Under the pieces are notes generated by a model that was not told the origin of the DNA, searched no databases, and was given only the letters and a program-made list of their open reading frames with translations. From assembly GCA_019649035.1 (NCBI GenBank), contig BMAT01001472.1:209005-233772 (forward strand): a stretch of 24,768 bases of DNA, given 5' to 3'. Both the position numbers and the translations under genes were made by a program. Position 1 is the first letter of the stretch, and the number at the start of each line of letters is the position of its first letter. This DNA is from Elysia marginata (taxonomy: Eukaryota > Mollusca > Gastropoda > Plakobranchidae). Shown here piece by piece: positions 11,843 to 21,400 of the stretch.

Positions 11843-12527
11843 NNNNNNNNNNNNNNNNNNNNNNNNNNNNNNNNNNNNNNNNNNNNNNNNNNNNNNNNNN
11901 NNNNNNNNNNNNNNNNNNNNNNNNNNNNNNNNNNNNNNNNNNNNNNNNNNNNNNNNNNNNNNNNNNNNNNNNNNNNNNNNNNNNNNNNNNNNNNNNNNNN
12001 NNNNNNNNNNNNNNNNNNNNNNNNNNNNNNNNNNNNNNNNNNNNNNNNNNNNNNNNNNNNNNNNNNNNNNNNNNNNNNNNNNNNNNNNNNNNNNNNNNNN
12101 NNNNNNNNNNNNNNNNNNNNNNNNNNNNNNNNNNNNNNNNNNNNNNNNNNNNNNNNNNNNNNNNNNNNNNNNNNNNNNNNNNNNNNNNNNNNNNNNNNNN
12201 NNNNNNNNNNNNNNNNNNNNNNNNNNNNNNNNNNNNNNNNNNNNNNNNNNNNNNNNNNNNNNNNNNNNNNNNNNNNNNNNNNNNNNNNNNNNNNNNNNNN
12301 NNNNNNNNNNNNNNNNNNNNNNNNNNNNNNNNNNNNNNNNNNNNNNNNNNNNNNNNNNNNNNNNNNNNNNNNNNNNNNNNNNNNNNNNNNNNNNNNNNNN
12401 NNNNNNNNNNNNNNNNNNNNNNNNNNNNNNNNNNNNNNNNNNNNNNNNNNNNNNNNNNNNNNNNNNNNNNNNNNNNNNNNNNNNNNNNNNNNNNNNNNNN
12501 NNNNNNNNNNNNNNNNNNNNNNNNNNN
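11843..12527. other. Assembly gap, 685 N
   Basis: An unbroken run of N. It is entered from a GA-rich stretch (AGAGAGAGAAAG) and left close to a short degenerate tandem repeat, so it probably spans a repeat that could not be assembled. Any frame drawn across it is meaningless. Confidence 0.99.
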
Positions 12528-12550
12528 GGCTACTGCATGATCTAGCCGAA

Positions 12551-12600
12551 AGTGAATGATCCACCCTAAATGAATCATCCATTCTAAATGAATCATTTAT
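12551..12600. repeat. Degenerate ~18-bp tandem repeat bordering the gap
   Basis: GTGAATGATCCACCCTAAAT, GAATCATCCATTCTAAAT and GAATCATTTATTTTAGTT are about three units of one motif (AATGAATCATCCATTCTA). The array lies 23 bp from the N run and may continue into it. Confidence 0.6.
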
Positions 12601-13614
12601 TTTAGTTCTTTTTTATAACTCTGCTTCGAGTAAGATTAGAATGCACTAGATTTGGTAGTTCAGCTCCCTGAAACCAAAGTTGCATGCTTATAAAACTATA
12701 GAGTTCAGGCCTTCTTCTTTTATAGATGGTATAGTTTTCAAGTTTATTGTTCAGTTAAAAGAGCAAAATATCCACACTCCCTAACCATACAATAAACACT
12801 ACACCATAATAAAATAACGTTAGAGCAATGAGTATGAGCTGTAAGTCAATTTTTTTTTAATAATGTGGCTTTTGTTTTGCTATTACTTTTTCACTAGCTA
12901 ACTGAGTTCGAAAGGGGTTGAAACAAGTGTAGAACACCCCAAAATAAGAAAGCGCAACGAATTATCGAAACAGGTCCAGGTGCGGCTTTGAAAAACCTAT
13001 TTATATTGGTGGACAATATTTTGCCGCATTTGAGTCTGGGTTAAAAAGGCATTTAAGCTATTCAATGAATACCACAGCCCTACAACGGATATTATTTAAG
13101 GTTACAGCTTGTGTTTTTGTTCTTATTACTTTGACTTCTTTCGATTAATGGCAACAAGTTGTTTGGTCGGATAGATTAGTGCTCACATCTACTTTACCTC
13201 AGCAATGTATCACAGCGCTTTTAAAATGGCGCATATCATTTTTACAGAATAGAAGAAATAACCGACTCATGGACCTATTTCCATACCGTTACCTTTTTAT
13301 TGAGATGGTGGTTATGCTGCTTCGATATTCATACTTTATTTTTTTTTTTAATGGATTGGCAAACTTTTTTTTATTTATCATGAGATGGGTGGTTATTTTA
13401 CAAAGACAAGGGTAGTTAAGAAGATGTCAAAATGGTATACTATCTCTGAGATATGCCATTTTGTTAGAGTAGTGACGAATGGCTGTAGAAATCCGAACTG
13501 TCTTTACCAAAAAAGAGAACCTTGTGTAACTGTCCGGCAGTTTGAGACCGCCGTTTTACGAGTACATACTATCATGCGATTTCGCGTATATAATTGACGC
13601 AAATGCAGTGTGAA
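12601..13614. other. Intergenic, nothing supported
   Basis: AT-rich DNA between the gap-flanking repeat and the SINE. The two + strand frames here (13179-13597) have no good splice sites or recognisable motifs. Confidence 0.6.
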
Positions 13615-13625
13615 CTGAAGTTCGA
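13615..13625. repeat. Left copy of the SINE target-site duplication
   Basis: CTGAAGTTCGA here is identical to 13935-13945 and abuts the 3' end of the SINE. The second copy abuts its 5' end. Confidence 0.7.
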
Positions 13626-13934
13626 AGTTAGGTTAGATTGTTTGAATTTTAACGTCTCTTTTCAACTACAAAGTTATATCAGAGACGGCGCTTGGGACAA
13701 CTGAAAGCGTGCTGCCACACCGTCATGTAAGGAGCGCTTGCATACACCACACCCAGTCACATTATCCTAACACTGGGCCGACCAGATTTAACACTAAATC
13801 CATAATGTCAGACACTAGACGGATCAGCTGCTAATACCAATTTTAAAGTCTTTGGTTTGACTCGGCCGGGGATCGAACCACGCACCTCCCGATCTCTGAG
13901 CGAGTGTCTTTCCGCTAGGCCACAGAGCCGGTGT
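13626..13934 (-). mobile_element. tRNA-derived SINE, about 309 bp, with target-site duplication
   Basis: On the - strand the element starts near ACACCGGCTCTG. It has a pol III box A (TGGCCTAGCGG, 13912-13922) and box B (GGTTCGATCCC, 13869-13879) at tRNA spacing. The flanking sequence could still pair in part as acceptor and anticodon stems, so the head is tRNA-derived. A non-tRNA body follows to about 13626. The 11-bp direct repeat CTGAAGTTCGA at 13615-13625 and 13935-13945 flanks it exactly, as expected for target-primed insertion. Box B lacks one base of the canonical form and the T-stem is mismatched, so this is a SINE and not a working tRNA gene. I cannot assign the body to a named SINE superfamily. 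Confidence 0.75.
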
Positions 13935-13945
13935 CTGAAGTTCGA
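13935..13945. repeat. Right copy of the SINE target-site duplication
   Basis: CTGAAGTTCGA, identical to 13615-13625, lies directly next to the tRNA-like head of the SINE. Confidence 0.7.
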
Positions 13946-15292
13946 GAGGTAGGGAGAAAACGATGTACAACGCTCTTAGAAAGTGGAAATAAATCGTGGA
14001 CGCAGTTATCCGAAATCATAACTTATATTGGAATGTAATTATCAAGTAATTTATTTGCAGTGGATTAAAGTAGGCTTAACGGAGCTTGTCTGTCCTCAGG
14101 GCTTGCAAAACGTTAGGAGAGCCTAGTCAGTAGCAAAACCACGCTTTTTTATTTTCAAAGAAATTTTTTATACATTGTACGAGTATTTCCTCCATCGTTT
14201 GAGCATCAAAATTTATCTTCTATGCATGCCTCTAAGAAAAGAAGTGGATCCAAGCATGTTTTGGCATCGTAGATACGGTATTCAAATGAAAAACTTGTAA
14301 AACACTTCAGTTGTTGTAGTCAGATGCAGAGAAGAGTAGATAGAGCAAGAGACAGGTAAATCATGGATTTCGAAAGAGGTGACGGAAGAAACTGTTGAAA
14401 GTTAAAGTTATTGAGAGTGGAATTGATATTCACAAATTTTGTCAGTTTAATGTGTTAGCCCAAAGAAACTGGAAAAGAAGAGTGTGAAAACAAACTATTT
14501 AAAAAAATAACCACAAAAATAGAGAAAAAAAAGTCTGCCTTTTGTGTCACGATGAATGCCTAGACTAGGCACACCCAAGGTATAGTCGGAACCTTGACTC
14601 TCTGCCTTGAGCTATCTGAGGAAGACAGTCAGGTTTGAAACACTGTCAATGATGGCAGCTGGTAACCTTTTCAAAAAGTCAAGGTCCTAAACGAAAGCGA
14701 CACGCAAATTCTGGCCTGTGAATGGTTACTTTTTTTCCAGTCCTTTCACGACCTTGTTACTGTCCTCACAGAATCTTTGAAAGATGTCGTTTGAAAGGAA
14801 GAGGTGTGTGGTGGCATTATAGGCTAACTTTGTAAGATGAAGGAACCTCATCATGGACTACTATTGTCTTTTTTTTTCTCTTCTTCGCTAGATTTTCTGT
14901 GTTCTGTGGCTGTCTTTGAAATTTCCAGCGTGATGTTCTATTCATTTTTTAACATAAAACTCGCGTGTCATATCAACAGTGGTGTATCGGTAGTAACGGA
15001 TTTGAGCGTGGATTAAGACTAAGGCAGGTGCCAAGTGGTATGACAAAGACTAGCTTTTTAAAGTCAGGTTTTAAAAAATTCAGACACGGGACAGGCCTAT
15101 ACAAGGAATTAAATTTAAAAGAATCGTAATTGATAGAATATTTTTCTTTCCTTTTAATTATAAGGCTATGGGTTTACTTATTGGAAAACTTATTCGCAAA
15201 AGTTTTAAGTTTGTAAGTTTCGCTGTGTAATTAATGTTATGTGTCACAGGCCTCACAGTAAGAAGACAGAATATTATAGAAGAAATTTTTCG
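13946..15292. other. Intergenic, nothing supported apart from small inverted repeats
   Basis: There are no coding-like frames of note. The moderately GC-richer patch 14550-14800 holds the small inverted repeats listed separately. Confidence 0.6.
14557..14571. repeat. Short perfect inverted repeat
   Basis: TGCCTAG-A-CTAGGCA has 7-bp arms around one base. A second inverted pair, ACCTTGACT (14591-14599) and AGTCAAGGT (14677-14685), lies just downstream with a 77-bp loop. This could be a folded non-coding relic; nothing else identifies it. Confidence 0.5.
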
Positions 15293-15457
15293 TTGCATAG
15301 TTTAGACTTAGTTGACCAGAAATCCTTATAAATTACCTGGTACCTTTATGGTTTCAACAAATCTGTTTATTATTGCATAGTTTAGACTCAGTTAACCAGA
15401 AATCCTTATAAATTACCTGGTACCTTTATCGTTTCAACAAATCTGTTTATTGCATAG
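15293..15457. repeat. 80-bp direct tandem duplication
   Basis: TTGCATAGTTTAGACT starts at 15293 and again at 15373 (period 80). The copies match through ATCCTTATAAATTACCTGGT and CAACAAATCTGTTTAT with three substitutions. The second copy lacks a 3-bp TAT at its end, and a third partial start, TTGCATAG, follows at 15450-15457. Confidence 0.95.
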
Positions 15458-15567
15458 TAATTTGTCTCAAGTCTCACAAGGTCGAACCAACTCAACCTTT
15501 AAGTCTAGTCTCCAGACACTGGGATAGAATGCCATTAAATTTTTCTCTCCAATTTTATTTTTAACCC

Positions 15568-15609
15568 TTGGCGTTGATTGTCATCATACGCCATCGATAT
15601 CGATGCCAA
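15568..15609. repeat. Nested inverted repeats around CATCGATATCGATG
   Basis: A perfect 14-bp palindrome lies at 15592-15605. GGCGT (15570-15574) pairs with ACGCC (15588-15592), and TTGGC (15568-15572) pairs with GCCAA (15605-15609). The block is preceded by TTAACCC at 15561, which resembles a piggyBac-type TTAA-CCC terminus, but no partner end was found. Confidence 0.6.
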
Positions 15610-18360
15610 CTAGGACTTACCAATTGTTGCCTCAAGTTGATTCAGTTAGTATAAAGTTAGTCAACATATTTGAACATAAAAATATTCAATGAGAGAGGTA
15701 CACATCTTAGGCACGTTTTTTGTTTTAAAAAAAGTCTTTGAAAGCTTATAATTTAAGTTGGTCACGCATAAACAAATTTGAATTTTTATAAAATTTAGTC
15801 CAACTTCCACCTATTGTATGCTTTAATCAGTTATTTAAATTCTTTCCTCAAAATAAAAGTATCCCACAAAAGATATTCCAAATGCGCAATCTTAGTATAA
15901 CGTGTTTTGATAACACTAAAACTCTTCTCAAAGTTTAATCTTAAGCTGGTTTAATTTTGAGAGCCATTATTATTTGAACAGAGTCCTTTAGCATGCAAGT
16001 AGCTCTGAAAATTTTTAATTTTGTATAAAGTTACACAGCAAACATTGTAGGCTACCGTATTTACAAGTAGTTCTGAAAACAATTACTAAGCTTAATAGGC
16101 TACCAGCGTTTAAACCCTTGAATTTTTTCTAACACTTACAATGTCATGAAACCTGTCCAGATGAGCCCAAATAGGTCGGATATCGTGATTAAGACGTGGA
16201 TATCTTTTCTACACACAATAGGCAAATTGTTTTAAATATAAGAATGTCATTTTATTTCAAATTACTAAGAAATTAATTTTTAAAGGCTTTTACTCTTAGA
16301 ATTTAAAGTTGCGAAATTCGACCCCATTAGTCTTTTCGCGAGACATTATCTTCTCGCAGTGAGACACTAGCTTCCTCGGCTATAAGTTGGTTATAACTTC
16401 AAAAAGAACTATTACATGCATGTTCAAATTTTCTTCCGAACCCTTCCTGTTTCCACTTCGAATGCGCAATGAAAAATACATGCGTTCCCTTTATCGATGT
16501 TGTTTGTGGCTATGCGAAGTTAGGGCTTATAAAATAAACACCAATAACTCAAATTTAGATGATAGGGGAGTAAAAAGTTCTTTTGTGATGGATCAGACCC
16601 AAGGGAGACTATGAAGGCTCCGGCACAATAATTTTCGTTGGTTGCCTGGCGCCTTGAGTAAAGGGACACCATCCAAAAATAAGTTCATAACAGTGACCAT
16701 TGGGTAACTTTATCTGGGGCTACGTCCCTTTGGCACCTTTTCATTGATTTTAATATTCCTTTACAGATAATTATTGTTACCGTGTACAGACACAGAAAGC
16801 AGGGCTTATTTTTTACGCCATATCAATTTTGATTGCAATGCTTTGCAAGTGAAGAAGAAAGAGAACTCGTATTTTCTTTAATGTAACTTTTTTCTTTTAA
16901 TTTTGCATTTAGGCATACCTTAGGTGATTTAGGCATTAGAATCTTTTTCAACATTATCCTTGCTGTAGGCCCTATACAGCTGCTTTTCTCTATTGCCTCT
17001 GTTTGTTTGTTTTTTGGGGGGTTTTTTGTTATTTTTTTGTAAAATGGTTTGATGGTTCTAAAATCTTTTACAGTAGTATCACCTATTGGTGTAAAAGTGA
17101 CACCATTAAATTATCCTTCACGGCCATCAAATGATAATTATTCTGGATCTTAGGGTAGGCCTATCAGGGCATTGCTGGGATAAATTACATTTTAAGCGAA
17201 CTCAGCACAGTAAAACAATAAGCTAAGATGTCAAGCCTGCCATGGGGTGATGACGAATTTAACTCATTAAATTAATCGTGGTAAAAAAAATATCTACACC
17301 TGTGATTAATCGTTCTGACCTATGTCCACCATTTGAGTCTCTATCAGGACCTATCAAAAGTGCCTTGAATGCGTTTCATTAAATTCTATTGTGTCGCACA
17401 AAGGGGTGCACAATTTCTGCAAAAAGGAAAGCGAAGAGATTTGCGTTTTACCAAGATGCACGTAACCCTGCTGTGGTATAGGTCAGAATCATTTTAGAGA
17501 CACTTTTTACATGAAGAGTGTTGTTTTTTGCTCTTAATCTTTTTTTTAAGAATTGTACAAAAAGTGTTCATCGTGTGAATAAAATTACTAAGCTACTGGT
17601 CACAAGAATGAGAGGCTAAACTTAAATCCTACATGTAGGCTCGAAGCTCTTTACAACAGTATATCTACCCAAACAAGCAATGCTGACATAATGACAATTT
17701 TGTACAAAACATAATCCATTTACAATTCAAAACAAACAGAAAAAAAAGAAAAGGTGCATGTACAAAATTAAAGAAAAAAAATGATATACATTGGCAATTA
17801 AGAAAAATTTCAGGCTATAACGTTAATGTTTTAAACTGCGTGGTCGCGCTTGTAGGGAGAAATGTAATAGGCCTGCACAAGAAATGAAGGAGGCATTTTT
17901 TCATTGTTGTTATTCACTGTATAGGCCTATAATAGCTTACAGCGAGACAAAATATTTTGAAGACAGAAAGCCTTCTTCTTGTGTTTCTTTGGTTCGACTC
18001 TGAATATTTCATAATACCTGTAGTAATAATTATTGTATTTTTTATTGCCGTGCCTTACTAGAGTGGGAGATGGCCGTGAAAGTAAAGAGTCATAGCCAAT
18101 AGCTTTTTTGATAACAGCCTTTACCATAATGTAATATGTTCCTTATAACTTTTTTGCCTGGGTGTTAGAAGGTAACCCTAGTTTGCAAAGAATTAAAAAA
18201 CAATATTCCTACTTAAGCTACTAAGCACTCAAGTTTTAGACAAAATTCAAGAAGAACATTGCATTCAGGCCAGGGACCTCATGATTATACTTGATTCAGG
18301 CAAAGTCATATCGTCCCTTCTCATTTAAGCGTATCGATGTTAAAATATTTACAGGTATGT
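15610..18360. other. Upstream region of the CUB-Ly6 gene, nothing firm
   Basis: AT-rich, with two TAGGCCTA palindromes (17156-17163 and inside 17921-17930) and short frames lacking coding character. Any distal regulatory element of the downstream gene would lie here, but the sequence alone does not show one. Confidence 0.55.
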
Positions 18361-18375
18361 CCACCTAAGGACGCC

Positions 18376-18427
18376 CACCTGTATTTCTCAGGTGTTTTGT
18401 TTACAATGCTTCAAACAAAATGGCGGC
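18376..18427 (+). promoter_or_regulatory. Proximal 5' region: twin E-boxes, upstream ATG, YY1-type motif over the start codon
   Basis: CACCTG (18376-18381) and CAGGTG (18389-18394) form an inverted pair of E-box cores 7 bases apart. ATG at 18406 opens a 20-codon frame ending at 18468 that overlaps the main start out of frame. AAAATGGCGGC at 18417-18427 matches the YY1 consensus and contains the true start codon. YY1 sites of this form are known near transcription and translation starts in metazoans. The run GTATTTCTCAG ending at 18391 could instead be a 3' splice site of a 5'-UTR intron, so the transcription start is not determined. Confidence 0.4.
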
Positions 18428-18486
18428 TCTGGAACCTTTTACGGGCACTATTTCCTTGTTTCTGCTGATGATAAACCATGTCAACG
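18420..18486 (+). CDS. Exon 1: start codon and signal peptide
   Basis: The ATG at 18420 has A at -3 and G at +4, a strong initiation context. It encodes residues 1-22 plus the first base of codon 23. The hydrophobic core is TISLFLLMI, with a likely cleavage near VNG. The exon ends at a near-perfect donor, G|GTAAGT, in phase 1, which matches the phase needed by exon 2. The start is chosen because it gives a signal peptide in frame with the CUB domain. The ATG 14 bases upstream (18406) is in another frame and stops after 20 codons. Confidence 0.85.
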
Positions 18487-21400
18487 GTAAGTGTTGGCTT
18501 TGGGAAAAAATTAAAAAGTAAAAGGCTCTCGGCATTTTGATTTCTTGCTGTATTTTAGTAACATAACTCAGGGCAATGTAGTTTCTGCTAGATCTAATTT
18601 AAATAAGGTCCAATACACATTAGGTGAGAAATGTAAGATACAATCGCAATGTAATTTCTGCTAGACCTAATCTAGATTAGGCCCAATACATAACAAGTAA
18701 GACATGTATCATAAACTTTAAAAGTGAATAAATCTTACAGTTTAATTAGCGTTGCATCGGCATTTTTCGATTTCTCCCTCTGTTTTTATACCCTCAAGAC
18801 TTTAAATAGGCATCTTACACTTAGTGAGTCCTGTTGAGGCTGCTCCAGCTCGCTTTAATATAGCCTTGTTATATAAATTTTCAGTCTGTCATGGCTTGTC
18901 GTGTCTAAGGCCCAGTTTGTCACAGGCAATTAAAGGCTGGCACTATGAGGACACAATCATAACCCCCCACCCACTCCCTACGTTATTTGATGTTGTTGAC
19001 CACCTCTTTTGTAGTCATCCTCGCTTAACTTTTGAAAAGTTACATGGTCTAAAACTCTAGTCTAAGATAATTTACATTCTAAGCTCTGCTCATCGCTTCC
19101 AGTTGCAGTGAACATGGTTTCCCCACAAACTGTGTTCATCTGTAAATAAATGTCTTAGAATAATTTACTCATGAAGAAGTTGATTTGTTATTTCATCCAT
19201 GCGTATTGATGACAGTCAAAATTATAACCTTTTACTATTTTAGCACCTAAGTTGTAACTTAATTCGTTCTTCATTTTCAAATTGGTGGTGTAGGGAAAAT
19301 CCCTAGAAAATATTGATTCAGCTTATTTTGTTCAATGTTTATAACTTTTTTGTATGCTTTGCATTTGCAATGCAAATTACTCATTGAAAGTTTAACAGTG
19401 AATCTTATTTCATTACCAATAGAAATTGTATAAAATATTTAATGCATCAATTCATACAACCATCAATCTTTCTTTCACTCTTTTTGAGAGAGTCAGAGAT
19501 AACTTCCATCATGCAGGCACAGTCAAGGCAGGGTGGGCCTGTGACAAACTGGCCTTGTAATAAACTGTGACAAACTGGGCCTTTGATATGACAAACTGTG
19601 ACAAATTGGGCCTTTGATATGACAAATTGTGACAAACTGGGCCTTTGACATGATAACCTATAGGTAACAAGCTGGGCCTTTGACATGATAAACTGTGACA
19701 AACTCAAACTGGCGTGCTTCCCTTAAAAAAAGTCAAGTTTCTTTGAAAAATGTCATGATTTTTTTCCCTTTTTGTCCTTTTGTTCAGACAGAGAGACAGA
19801 GATGCAATAGAAGAAGTGAAAAGACTAACAGCCTTTTTTGCAATTAAACCTTTGTGTTATAAATGATTGTGCATTCAATAATCAATTGATGTCAATTTAT
19901 ATTTTTTAACTTCTTTGTGTGTGGTTAATTTATGAATTTATGTGAATTGTATGAGAAATATGTTTCTGCTTCAAAAACCAAAACAATGTGCCCATATTGA
20001 CCGAAAAGATTTGCCTTATCTTGCCTTTATTTTTGCATTTCCAGGAGACTTTACTATGCAAAGTAATCTTTACTGTGGGAGCTACACTGTGCCTAAGGAA
20101 GAACGTATACTCGATATAGACAAGCTCTCAGTTGCTTCCCATGAAGGAAGTCTCTACTACGGACCAAATAAGGACTGCATTGTTACTGTCATTGGCAAAG
20201 TCTATCATCAGTGGGAGGTCAACATTACAAAGCTCGACATTGATGCTTACGTAGATGACTGTCGCGAGGAAAGTCCTCCTTGCTGCAATGATTACCTAAA
20301 AATCTTCAACAGTCAGTGTCTACTTTTTTCTTTAACAGTGTAGTTTTAGGTCTTTAATTTAATAACTTTTGTTTAAATTATATTACAATGAGTTATTTTT
20401 TTTATAAATTGATGAAACATGTGACTGAAAAAAAAAACTCTGCATGAAAGCAGTATTTTTTCTCACTTGTACTTTTTTGTCAATTAATATCATTGTTTTA
20501 GGTGTGATATCATTACACTTCAAATTGCTTGTGCAAGGGATTTAAAGAAATGCTGTTTACTATGTACTGTGAAAATATGAGAACAGAACAGACGCGAGGG
20601 GCCTTAAAGTTTTTGTGTAGACATTTGTACTTTTAAGGTCATTATAGATCAAAACTGTGTGACCTTTTTTCCTTTTAACTGCTTCCACTAAGAGTTTGAG
20701 CTGAAACGTAAGAAATCAAAGTATTGTTATGTTGGTTGCCTTGTAAACAAACTAGTGTTCTTATTTTAATTTCTATTTATATTCTATACTAAACTGTAAT
20801 TTAGTTTCAGTCTCTCTGAGAAAACTTGTAAAGTACGGGTACAGCATCTTTGAACTTTGACCGTTGCAACAAGTTTTTTTTTTGTTAGGATTTGAATTCT
20901 CTTACTTTCTTCTTATCAATTATTGGCTTTACCAACTTGTTTATTTCATAATCTTGTTAATAGCTTTATAAGGGCTATTTATTTATAATGTTTGTTTCAA
21001 AAAATTGATCTGTAATTATAACTGTTATGTCTTATACTTAGGCTACAGAGTTGACAATGCAAGACTTTTCCCTACGATTCCATGGAGAGGGTTTTGTGGA
21101 AACAAGCTTCCGAGGAGAACGAGCTTTGTGTCGACACAGAACTATCTCACCATCCAGTTCAATGCTAACCCAGTGGCTGACTACAAGACTGGCTTCCGTC
21201 TTACACTGACACAATATCCCCGCAGAAACTCTGGGGCACAGCAAGGTTACTTTGGAGGTAATTGTCATTTAATAAAAAACTCTTTACAACTCAAGTCTGA
21301 TGGCAGAAAATTTTAGCTTTACTTTTAAGAGACATTGGGGTTTTCTGTTTTGTTTTATTTTTTCGTTCAAATCAGTCATTATTTAAAAGTTCTTGAAAGT

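Larger units (their letters stand above)
18487..20044 (+). other. Intron 1 (phase 1, 1558 bp)
   Basis: This is the largest intron of the gene, bounded by GTAAGT and TTTCCAG. It contains a 73-bp tandem duplication, a 31-bp minisatellite and an inverted single copy of that minisatellite unit, listed separately. I see no convincing additional exon: the longer open frames here lack good paired splice sites and are repeat-derived. Confidence 0.75.

Noticed and set aside
11619..12596. Long - strand frames across the N run
   Set aside because: They are mostly undetermined residues; an open frame through a gap carries no information.
13860..13934. Functional tRNA gene on the - strand
   Set aside because: The T-stem has mismatches, box B is one base short and a SINE body plus target-site duplication follow, so this is the head of a SINE.
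19447..19707. - strand frame with repeating SLSQF/VCH peptides in intron 1
   Set aside because: It follows the 31-bp minisatellite, whose period is not a multiple of three, so the peptide periodicity is not maintained and no coding repeat is implied.
21038..21268. - strand 76-codon frame opposite exon 3
   Set aside because: It is a shadow of the CUB exon; the + strand has matching splice sites and a recognisable domain.
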